From Eurosta solidaginis (taxonomy: Eukaryota > Arthropoda > Insecta > Diptera > Tephritidae): DNA of 64,000 nt. Below, piece after piece: positions 45,331 to 55,576 of the stretch. The stretch covers positions 277,042,662 to 277,106,661 of the forward strand of contig NC_090322.1 in NCBI RefSeq assembly GCF_040869045.1, read 5' to 3'. Position numbers and translations under genes: made by a program. Numbering within the stretch: position 1 is the first letter of the stretch; each line of letters begins with the position of its first letter. The notes below the pieces were generated by a model, which was not told where the DNA came from, ran no database searches, and was given only the letters and a program-made list of their open reading frames with translations.

Positions 45331-48300
45331 GAAGATCTGACTGTAAAATATTGTACAAAAAATATCTCATACATCTGGTACTCCTTCCAAGTTTTAGTCC
45401 TTATATAACCTTCTTGGAATAAGCCTTATATAAGAAATATGTTTTTTTTTTTTTTTTTTTGAAAAAAATCAATGTTTGTGTTTTAAACATATTTCCGTTT
45501 GGCATTTTGGTTTACACGCGGCTTATCTTGCGCTCAAAAACTACACGTCAATGCACGCGCTATTTGCAGGACGAGATTTACAGCGACAGTGCACAGATAT
45601 TTACAACCAACTTACAAACATGTTTTGTCAACAATCGCTCCTAGGAAGGGGGTGACTGGACATTGGTGCTGAGGTTTTCACATTTAAACTTTCTATTTAT
45701 AAAGGCTAAACATTTCCGGTTCAAATAAAATAGTTTGGGTATTTTTTAAGTAATTAAAACAAGAATTAAATTAGTCACTACGTTATTTGATAACGAGTGT
45801 CAAGTTTGAGATGCACAAAAAAAAAAAAACGTTGGCAGCTTTAAAATTTTATAAACAACAATGCAATGCTTTCTCGAGCACAAATATTGATATTACTCAA
45901 CGTTGCTGAACCAAAAGACTGGTAGCCATTGACGTTCAACTTGGTGGAGCTCATGCGAATGTCTGTTTGTTAATCTAAAATGGAGACAGCACAACAAATA
46001 AAAACAACATAACAAATTATGAATTTCACGCGCCACTATCCGCATTTAATGAGATAACAAAGCTCAGAAATCGTAAATGTCAACGGCATTGGATGTGCGC
46101 AAATTTGTAAAAAAAAAATGTAGAATTTTATATTTTCTATTTTGCGTATGAAAGTAGTTATGAGAGTATTATGGTAATAAACTGTTTTCGGTTTAGTTGA
46201 CCCGACGAGTTGAAGCCTTTCCTAAAAAAATGTGCACTAAATTGTCTTAGTTAATTTCTATTGGACATGTAGAGCAAGGTATTTTGTGTGCGACCAAATT
46301 TCTGATTTCTGGCAAAGATTATGAGATGTGTTTTTTCGATCCGACTAAATTTTATTAGTCAGATATCGTCCTCTTTAAAGAACAAAGTGTTCTGGTGTCT
46401 TCTTTTTTACGATACCAGTAAATACAAGTAACTATCGATACGTTTGATCCGATACCAAGAAGATTTGTTGTCGATACTTTTGCAATGAATACTGAGTAGA
46501 TATCGGAAAAAAGTATTTGTATCGAAATTTATTAATTATAAAAACTTAGAATTGCTTGATAAATCTTTTGAATATACTCTGGAACATATCGTCGCTCGCT
46601 TTCCAGAAGCATGAATGTGCCAAAATGAAAATGTTGGAAAATCGAGTTTCAAAGTTTATTGCTACCTCAAAATTAGAAGAATTAGTTTCTAATGTAAAAG
46701 TTTATCTAAATATTATATTCACACTATGCTCTTTCAACTGAGATAATTGCTCTGCTCGCATCCCTTCTATTTTCCGAGATTTAGCTCATTCATTTTTCTG
46801 GCACAACAAAAATTTTAAAAACTGATCTAATTTTTTGTTAACACAGCTATACAAAAAAAATTAGAGTCAGACGGAAAAAGCTTATTAAAATGTATGCAGA
46901 TAGGCTAAATTTAGGACAGGATAACGTCTGCCGGGTCTTCTAGTTTATAATATTATCTCTGGTATCACTGACTGTATTTCTCTGCTTGGGCAGTTAACTT
47001 TTCCTCAGTGTGCTCAGCAGATCTCTATGCTCTGAAAAAACATTCTTCATTGAAGTGCTGAGAACGAGTTACCTTCGCTTTGCCCCTTTCATAAGATACC
47101 TCGAAGAGCTTATTACAAAAAACGATTTTTCTTGACTTTGCAATGCCCATATTTTTGTTTAAGTTACGTCTTACTTAAGAGGAAGTCTAACTGATCCTTG
47201 ATTTAACCTTTAATTTGTAAAGCTGGTCAGTAAGACTTTCTGCCATTGACTTAATAATAAATATGAATACATCATCGACGTTCTGGCAAAAATCACGATT
47301 CAATGAATTTTGCCTGTCATAAAAATGTTCGTATGTGACTTTATGATAAAATTCTTAGTATGTTACCAGCTAGCTATACATGCTGAAATGCGCTTACTGA
47401 GGTTTGCCGTCAAAACTGTTCCTGTTTGAGAATGTATGCTGTCATTTACTCAAATGCCAAAAATGGGCTTAGTGACTTTTGCTTGAACCCCATTATATGA
47501 ACTTTCTAAGAAAAGATACATATGTAAGCACGTACAAAATAAATTCCACGGTTCGAAGAATAGAATAGATATAGAGGTGGTAATAGAGTACGTTTTTTTA
47601 TTAATCGAGTGAACCAATAAGTACATACTTTAACAATACTGCCTTCCTTATCCCACCACTAGCAACTGATAGCTTCGTATATTTGAATAAATAGAGTTCA
47701 GAATAAACATAAAAACAGAATAAATATAATCCCACAAATAAGATCTATTTATGCCTGTGGCAAATCTTAAACATATGTACATATGTATGTGTCTCCATCA
47801 CTTAACATGTCAGGGTGACGTCATTAAATTTGCAAAATATTTATTTTATACTAAGATAATAAAAACTGCGTAGGTACTCTTCATTATCATTAAGTGACTC
47901 ACCTTCAACGCAGCAATTTGTTAAAGGCCAAAGTGTAATCTTGTAAATATAAATGAATGTGCGCATGTGTTTATATGCGCCCAAGTTCTCAGCCCATCTC
48001 ATTGAAATATTTACGTAGGTTCATTTGATCATTTGGCATATAAGATTTTGGAAAAGTAGGCGGTGCTGGGACTCGACTCATATAAAATTTGAGGAGGTCC
48101 ATGTCGAAGTCTGATATTTTTTTTTTATGATCCGTGAACGAAACTCATTTTTTAAATCACATTAGCTCTTAAATGGTGGATCGGATTAATGACCTATGTG
48201 AGTTAGCGACAATTAGTACTCGTTAGATTCATAACTTAAAATAATTTTTTAGAAATTGTTTGACAGTTTTCAGTCACTGATCGTAAAACGTAAAACGGGC

Positions 48301-49160
48301 CAAGATCTATTTTCCATTTCTAATAAAATTTTAAATGAGCGAGCAAAAAATTAGTCCAATCCTTTGCTACAATAAACGTCTGCATACAGATTTCAACCTA
48401 CCACCTTTTGCTTTGAATTGCTTCTAATGATTTAAGGGACATTATTTTATGTTTTAACCAATCGCATCCTTTTATCTTTATTTTAGAAAATGTATGCGAT
48501 ACAAAAAATAAATTTGTATCTCGAAATCATTGCTAAATTACCCTTGTCGAAATGACTTATAACTGTAATAGCACCTTCGGTGTAGACATCCACATATCGT
48601 CCCATCTCGGTTGCCGTTTAGAAAACGCTATATGTCATAATATTTAAAAATTGCAGTCGAATCCATTTTAACGTAGAGTGCAAATAATTCTGAGACAGGG
48701 AGCTTTTGAAAAATACTCTCAGATAAGGAGCTTATGAACTAGCAGCCAAGATACTCTCAGATAAGGAGCTTATGAACCAGCAGCCAAGATATTCCAATCA
48801 TAGGTCGATATATAAATCTGGAAAGAGTTTTGCAAAAGTTAACGGGCTAAGTTTACTATGTATCCACAAACATTCTATGCACCTATCCCATATTTATACC
48901 GTTTTCTTTTCTTCTCCTTTTACGCTGCGCAAGGATTGTAAATATATTTTGGCGGGCAACGCCTTTACGGGGTATTTCGTTCTTTTCTGAAAATTGTTGC
49001 CTGCTCGCAACGCCAAAGCGTTATACTTTTACCCTGCATAAAATGACGGTGTGGCTGTTAAACTAGCTGATCGTGAAAATTTACTTTCGTAACTTCACGA
49101 ATTCTTAGCGAAGAAAATTGAAACAGACACAATAATTGCTTATAAACTTTTACTATTAAT
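45331..49160. other. AT-rich intergenic DNA with one 38-bp tandem duplication
   Basis: No gene recognised. At about 48717-48790 CTCTCAGATAAGGAGCTTAT and GAAC.AGCAGCCAAGATA occur twice with a period of 38 bp. An ATATGTACATATGTATGTG patch lies at about 47772-47790. Confidence 0.5.
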
Positions 49161-49700
49161 GACAGGCGTTTGATACACAGGGTGTCTTTTCATGCACCAT
49201 AAAAGTTGACGTTTGGGTAGGAGTAACTCTATTAAGGTTTTACCATTTATTTAGGTAACAAAAAAAGCGCTATTAGTTTGGAGATTCTTGTTTCTACATA
49301 AGAGGAAGTTGGGGCGATAGTGTCATTATCCGTGCGCTGCAATACCGGAGGCCCCATTATTCATGAGCTTATATCCCGCTTCTCGAATCGTTGTCCGCCG
49401 GATATATATTCAGCATTGCGTTTATCAGTGCTACAAATGCCAAACACTACACCGATTCCAACCTGTTGACCGGAAAAGAAGCGCCCAATATTGTCTATGA
49501 TAACATAGCTCTTTAGAAGAGAATCGGCTTGACCACCATATCATGCAGCCAATGTGCCACCCATGGAGAGAGTCGCCAGAGATTCGCGAGTTGGTGGATT
49601 TCACGTCCACTCTCGGCTACTGGCCGAAATCCAGGTGCTTGATCAGATATTTTAGCTTCGATGCTTGAAGAGTGGAGCTTTGACAATTTTAAAGGAAATA
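49161..49700 (+). other. Unidentified coding-like remnant
   Basis: The base composition rises in GC and broken frames read like protein, for example GAIVSLSVRCNTGGPIIHEL near 49310-49375 and then RLDHHIMQPMCHPWRESPEI near 49525-49585 in another frame. Stops and frame changes interrupt it. I do not recognise the family; a decayed transposon or retrotransposed gene is possible. Confidence 0.35.
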
Positions 49701-50160
49701 CTAACTAACTAATATGATACTAACACAACTATGCAAATAGCATAGTATAGCACGCCCATACATCCATACCACGAGCAGTATGAGTTGATTTGTTTAATGA
49801 ATCACTCACCACTTTGCAAAATGCATCTCTCCATATTTTGCGGCTGCGTCAATCCCATCATCTCCATTTGATTAGCCACACGTAGGCGCAAATACGAAAG
49901 CACCTAATCCACTTGATATTTTTTAAGTAAATTTTTTAAAACGACTTGAGAGGTAAATCAACAAATTTCATCCCACTAACTGCAGTACCATAAATAATCA
50001 AGCCTATCAACCCATACCAACGCGCTGTGCCCAATGTCGGTATTATCTCATTCAATGTTTATCTTAATTCGCCAAAGCGATTTGCACATAACGAAGTTTT
50101 TTCCTTTTATCTTGACAGACCGTCAGCGAAACATGGACGTAGTTTCCATCAGCAAAATTT
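49701..50160. other. Upstream region of the mucin-like gene
   Basis: No second gene is seen. This interval would contain any proximal enhancer of the downstream gene; no specific binding site could be identified. Confidence 0.4.
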
Positions 50161-50162
50161 TT

Positions 50163-50198
50163 AAATAAAAGATCGCAACTCTTACGGCAACTCATTAG
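50163..50198 (+). promoter_or_regulatory. Core promoter of the mucin-like gene
   Basis: An AAATAAAAG TATA-like box (50163-50171) is followed 31 bp later by the arthropod initiator-like TCATTA (A at 50194). This spacing is standard for fly TATA promoters and would give a 5' leader of about 34 bases before ATG 50228. No downstream promoter element is seen. Confidence 0.55.
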
Positions 50199-50227
50199 TA
50201 ACGAAAAAATTGTCGAACAAAACGACG

Positions 50228-53200
50228 ATGGCTACGACGAATCTCATCAGATTAACCCTGCCATTACTGGTAAACCTTAGAGTGTGTTAGAAGTGATTGG
50301 AAATCTTGGAAAAGTGCTGCGAAATCTTTTATAAGACATTAGAAAAGTGGAGTGAATTTTGTTACATAGAAATATATACAAAGATTAAACTTCATGAAAT
50401 TAATCAAATTCTAAATAAAATGTGCAATAAAGAATTTCAGGGAAACACCGTAAACATACATTCAAATTTTTTCACAAAATTTTCAAAACCATCATTTCTT
50501 GTGGTTCTAATTGTATTTCATTTCTTTTTCAGTTGGCTTCGACTGTCACATCCCAACAGAGTGTCAATATTGGAAGTGAAAGTGGCATTAATCAAGGCAT
50601 CAATTGTTATGGCAAAGCCTACGCCTGCGTTGGGCCGTTGAACTTCAAAGCCTGTGAAGTGGACGCTCAAGGTATTAGTTATGCTGCTGGAAGTGCTTAT
50701 CCCTGTCCCGCAAACCACCGCTGTGTGAACGATGGAGTGGATATTTGTATACCCCTTAAGTCGTCTACCGCAGAACTACAAGCAGAGCCTATAATTGTTT
50801 CCGGACAAATCATATTGAATTCCATTTCCACAGAGGGTCCATATGCATCAAGTTCATCAACTTCAGAATTTTCTACGGTGTCAGGGGATACGACGGCAGA
50901 CCCTACAACAGAAACAACTATTGCAATTGAAGTTGAGCCAAGTACCCCTGATGTTGGAACCACTATTGATGATGGTCTAATATGGACCACGTTTTTAACG
51001 GCCGAACCGCACATATTGGTTGACCCTACACCGAACCCCACGTATGGTACAGCAGATCCTAATGCACCAACTGAGACAGTTGAATACTATTCAACAGTAA
51101 ACCCCCATGCACCGTTTGAACCTCTGTACCCCGGTCTACCAGTTGATCCCAACAAACAAGCAGATCCAAATGCACCAGCTAGTCCCAACGCACCTTTAAA
51201 CCCTGCCGCACCGGTTGATCCAAATGCACCAGTAGATCCTGCAGCACCACTTAATCCAAAAGCACCAGTAGATCCAGCGGGAACAATTGATCCCAATGCG
51301 CCAGTAAATCCAGAAGCACCAGTAAGCCCTGCTGCACCCATTTACCCAAATGCACCGGTAGGTCCTACGTCACCAGTTAATCCAAATGCACCAGTACACC
51401 TTGCCGGTCCAGCTGATCCAAATGCTCCAGTAGACCCAGCAGCACCAGTTGATCCAAATGCACTAACAAATCCTGTTGCATCATTTGATCCCATTACACC
51501 ATTAGGTCCTGCGGCACCAGTTGATTCCAATGCATATATGAACCCTGCCGCCCCAGCTGATCGAAATGCACCAGTAGGTCCTGCGGCTCCAATTGATCCC
51601 AACGTACCACTAAACCCTGCCGCCACAGCTAATTCAAATGCACAAGTGATCCCTGCCGCCCCAACTGATCCAAATGCACCAGTAAACCCAGCAGCACCAG
51701 TTGATCCAAACGCCCCATTAAGTCCTGCGTCACCAGTTGATCCCAATGCACATATGAACCCTGCCGCCCAAACTGATCCAAATGCACCAGTAGACCCTGC
51801 TGTTGCAGGTGATCCAAATGCACCAGTAGGTCCTGCGGCACCAGTGCACCCTGCGGGTCCAGGTGATCCAAATGCTCCAGTAGACCCAGCAGCACCAGTT
51901 GATCCGAATGCACTAGCAAATTCTGTTGCATCAGTTGATCCCAATACACAATTAGATCCTGCGGCGCCAGTTGATCCCGATGCACCAGTAAACAGTGCGG
52001 CGCAAGCTGATCAGAATGTAGCAGTAAACCCTGCGGCACCAGTTGTTCCCAATGCACAAGTGAACCCCGCCTCCCCAACTGATCCAAATGTACCAGTAAA
52101 CCCAGCAGCACCAGTTGATCCAAATGCACCAGTAGGTCCTGCGTCACCAGTTGATCCCAATGCACAAGTGAGCCCTGCCGCCCCAACTGATCCAAATGCA
52201 CTAGTAATCCCAGCAGCACCAGTTGATCCAAATGCACCATTAGGTCCTGTGGCACCAGTTGATCCCAATGCACAAGTAAACCCTGCCGCCCCAAATGATT
52301 CAAATGCATCAGTAAACCCAGCAGCACCAGTTGATCCAAATGCATCAGTAGTTCCAGCAGCACCGGTTGATCCAAATGCACTAGTAGGTCCTGGCGGCCC
52401 AGCTGATCCAAATGCTCCAGTAGATTCAGCAGCACCAGTTGATCCGAATGCACTAGCAAATCCTGTTGCATCAGTTGATCCCAATACACAATTAGATCCT
52501 GCGGCGCCAGCTGGTCCCGATGCACCAGTCAACAGTGCGGCGCAAGCTGATCAGAATGTAGCAGTAAACCCTGCGGCACCAGTTGATCCCAATGCACAAG
52601 TGAACCCTGCCGCCCCAACTGATCCAAATGCACCAGTAAACCCAGCAGCACCAGTTGATCTGAATGCACCAGCAAATCCACTCTCATCAGTTGATCCTAA
52701 TGCATCAGTAGCTCCTGCGGCTCCATTTGATCCCAATGAACCAATAAACCCTGCCGCCCCAGCTGATCCAAGTGCACAATTAGGTCCTGCGGCTCCAGTT
52801 GATCCCAATGCACCAGTAAACTCAGTTTATCCAAATGCACCAGTAGGTCCTGCGGCACCAGTTTATCCAAATGCACCAGTAGGTCCTGCGACACCAGTTA
52901 TTCCAAATGCACCAGTAAGCCCTACCGGTCCATTTGACCCAGCAGCACCAGTTGACCCAAATGCACCATTTGGTCCTGCGTCTTCAGTTGATCCAAATGC
53001 ACCAGTAAACCCTGCTGTCCCAGTTGATCCGAATGCAGCAAGTCGACCGGCAAATTCCTATGGACCTAATCAACCTGGCACACCAGTTAGTTCTAACGAT
53101 TCTCTACTTCCCAACGTACCATTAGCTCCAAACGCACCAAATTTTCCCATAATAGCAGTAGCCCCTTGGCTACCCGGTCGTCCAGTTGGTCCAGTCGCAC

Positions 53201-53982
53201 CTTACCCAAATGTGCCCACACATTCTACCGGCTCCCTCAGACCAGTAGCTCCCTTGTTTCCCATACGTCCACGTCGGCCAACTTGGAATGAATGGAATAT
53301 GCAAAATCATAATGTTGGAGACGTTCGACCTGTATTTCCTACTAAGCCCAACGGATCTTCGAGGCCAAGCAATCCCGATATTTCAACCCTAGAGACAGTT
53401 GAAGAGGAGTCTAATGAGTCCAAAAGAACTGGAAATCATCACAGCGCCTCAATAGAAAAAGATTCTAAGGAGGTAAAAGATCCCATGAAATCTAGGGAAG
53501 ATACATCGTTGGAAGATAAGTCAAAACCTGACAGCAAAGAGTCGAAGGAGCGAGTTTCGAAGAAAAACATGGACAGCAAGCAGGACTCAAATGATAACGA
53601 TGACTCTCAAGAGAAAAAAGAGAAGTCTAAGTATAAGAAGGAGGAATCGAATGAAAGCAAAAGGTCTGTAGAGAAAGAAGACAGGGTTGATAGTAAGCAA
53701 AATGATTCCGAAGACGATACTAGCACATCCGATGAACAAAAGGAACTTGTTAGACAAATTTTAAAACAGCTAAAGAACAACAAATGTGAGGAAGACGAGA
53801 TATACCCCGATCCAAGAGATTGTAAAAAATATTATCGTTGTGTAGCAAAATCGCTTAAGACGAAATTCGCTCATTTACATTGCAGCAACGACGAAAGATT
53901 CGACGCAGATAAGAAGAAATGTGTGAGCAAACGGAAGGCGAATTGCCTTTCGAGAGAGGAATTTACTGAAGAGTTTGTCTAA
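50228..53982 (+). CDS. Secreted proline-rich mucin-like peritrophin with CBM14 domain, two exons
   Basis: Exon 1 is 50228-50269 (ATG, 14 codons) and exon 2 is 50533-53982. The intron of 263 bp has GT/AG ends and phase 0, with a pyrimidine tract before the acceptor. The protein has about 1163 residues. The signal peptide spans the splice ([14 protein letters not shown], then LASTVTS), with likely cleavage before QQ. A six-cysteine module follows (residues 39-86, spacing C-x6-C-x8-C-x16-C-x5-C-x7-C), then a Ser/Thr-rich stretch. About 640 residues of PVDPNAP/NPAAP repeats come next, then a charged Lys/Ser/Glu region. The C-terminus is a peritrophin-A domain (about residues 1097-1150: C-x11-C-x5-C-x13-C-x12-C-x7-C) that binds chitin. 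Such proteins line the gut peritrophic matrix, trachea or cuticle; the tissue is inferred. The first in-frame codon of exon 2 is TTG and is not a start. Confidence 0.9.
51130..53060 (+). repeat. Coding minisatellite of the mucin-like gene
   Basis: Units of 18-36 bp (GTTGATCCAAATGCACCAGT and AAACCCTGC.GC.CC.) encode Pro at every third residue. A larger block of several hundred bases is duplicated: GATCCGAATGCACTAGCAAA with its neighbours occurs near 51900 and again near 52440. This suggests unequal exchange, so length variation between alleles is likely. Confidence 0.85.
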
Positions 53983-54162
53983 TTCTCATTTGGAAAAGTT
54001 TTAATAGAGTAGAGAAATAGTAAACCAAAATATTAGGAAGAAACAACAACAAAAAAACTTAATAATGTAAATGTTTAATCATAAATTTGTACCTACACTT
54101 GTAGCACCTAAATATTTTAGCTAATTTGTTAATGAAATAAGAATCGCAAAACGTGCAAATTG

Positions 54163-54168
54163 AATAAA
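54163..54168 (+). terminator. Poly(A) signal of the mucin-like gene
   Basis: AATAAA lies 181 bases after the stop codon in AT-rich sequence, followed by a T/G-rich stretch at about 54200-54225. No other canonical signal is closer to the stop. Confidence 0.65.
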
Positions 54169-54499
54169 ACAAAGATTGTATAGTATTGGAAGTACAAAAG
54201 TATTTGAGGGTTTTCTTTTGACACATCAAATTGATTTAAAAAAAGTTTGCTCTTCTTCTCACCGTCGCAAAATGTCACGATCCCCCATAAACGCGGCCAA
54301 AAGTACTTATCTGATAGTACTTATCTCGCTGTATTTCATTACATGCTGTAAATAAAAATTAAATCTGAAATATAATCAAAACAGGACGACTACCACGACT
54401 ACCAATTTTTGGTCGTGTTCGCAGCAAGTTGTCAAGTTTTGAGTGATGACTGCTCGCATTTTTAACACGCTTATATTAGCTTCACTTGTATGTTTTTAA

Positions 54500-55436
54500 C
54501 AGGGATGCACCTTAACGTTAAGCTAATCGTTTATCAAAAAATTTCCACCGTTTCCGTTGAAACACTTCGAAATATTATCGATAAAGAATTATCAAGCTAA
54601 ATTGTATCTCGTTTTTAACCGAAACGAAAAGCTTTCGTTAACGTTAAAAACGTTAACAAAAACGTGATACTTTATATTTGAATTGTGCTGGCTATGCTAT
54701 AGCTATGGTGAAGCCGTCAGGTGGTAACAGCGAGCGGGCATACATACTCAAACTCCATGTAGTTTGTTTGTGTAATTCGTTGGTGGTAATGTCACAAATA
54801 CTCTGAGAAATGTTCGTACTGTCAAAATTCATGAGAAAAGTTGCAATCAGCTTGGCTAATGCTTTCACCTTTAATGACTCCGCCATGAATCAGCTTTGCC
54901 AGCATAGGTTGAAATTAATAATCAACATGACCGATTTGATTTCGTTTTGATATGGCAGAAAACGAATCAAAATCATTTCGTTAATTTGACGTTCTTAACA
55001 TTAATAAACGAAACGAAATGACTTTGTTTCGTTATTAACGTTAATTATCGTAACGAAATGATATCGGTTCGTTGGTTAAGCGCCAAACACACGACACGAA
55101 CATTTCCGCGAACATTCCCATTATGTCATGTTTCTGCGAGCTTTTCTGTCGTGTATGGTGGTGTTTGCCAGTTCGCGCAAATGTTCGCCAAAAATCAAAA
55201 TATTTTAATTTTTGGCGAACATTTGCGCGAACTGTTCGTGCGTGTATGGGGAAATAGCTCATAATCGTAGTTTTTTCTGAACGGAACAGACGTGCGCGGA
55301 AAAGTAAAATGGAAAATAAAAAATTTTTAAATGTTCGGCCAAAAGTTCGTATGGTGTATGGCCAAAGCTGCGAACAAGATTGCGGAATGTTCGCGGAAAT
55401 GTTCGTGTCGTGTATTTGGCGCTTTAAGCATGCCTG
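54500..55436. mobile_element. Non-autonomous hAT-like element
   Basis: The ends are CAGGGATGC on the left and CAGGCATGC (reverse complement) on the right. They are flanked by 8-bp GTTTTTAA (54492-54499) and GTTTGTAA (55437-55444), which differ at one base. An 8-bp duplication and CAGGG-type ends fit hAT. The interior is rich in CGTTAACGTTAA and GAAACGAAA words and has no transposase. It contains the MITE at 55079-55423. Confidence 0.75.
55079..55423 (-). mobile_element. PIF/Harbinger-type MITE (copy 2), nested in hAT element
   Basis: The ends are AGCGCCAAACACACGACACG and its reverse complement, flanked by TTA on both sides (55076-55078, 55424-55426). Interior palindrome words (GTTCGCGCAAATGTTCGCC) match copy 1 at 17689-18194 in reversed order. 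It is 345 bp against 506 bp, lacking part of the unique segment. Confidence 0.85.
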
Positions 55437-55576
55437 GTTTGTAACTCTCTTGGCGCGCAAAGGAGAGTTAGACCCATCTAGCGGTCGTTATTGAAGACTC
55501 GCGGCAGTGCTACAAAACGAGTTGTGCTTAATAGCGGTCCGTATCTTTGTGCTACGGCGAGTTGTTTAGTTTTTTA

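Larger units (their letters stand above)
54450..55570 (-). repeat. Dispersed repeat split by a hAT-like insertion
   Basis: It is the same repeat as 26187-26370 but reversed: AACACGCTTATATTAGCTTC before the insertion and GTTTGTAACTC, GGCGCGCAAAGGAGAGTTAG, CTTAATAGCGG after it. Everything from 54500 to 55436 is absent from the other copy. Confidence 0.75.

Noticed and set aside
50533..50535. TTG as the start codon of the mucin-like protein
   Set aside because: It directly follows a pyrimidine tract and AG acceptor. Joining the 14-codon exon at 50228-50269 gives an ATG, a good signal peptide and a phase-0 intron.
51342..52525. Antisense collagen-like or Leu/His-rich proteins
   Set aside because: They are reverse-strand images of the proline repeat in the mucin-like exon; sense coding is supported by the signal peptide, splice sites and CBM14 domain.
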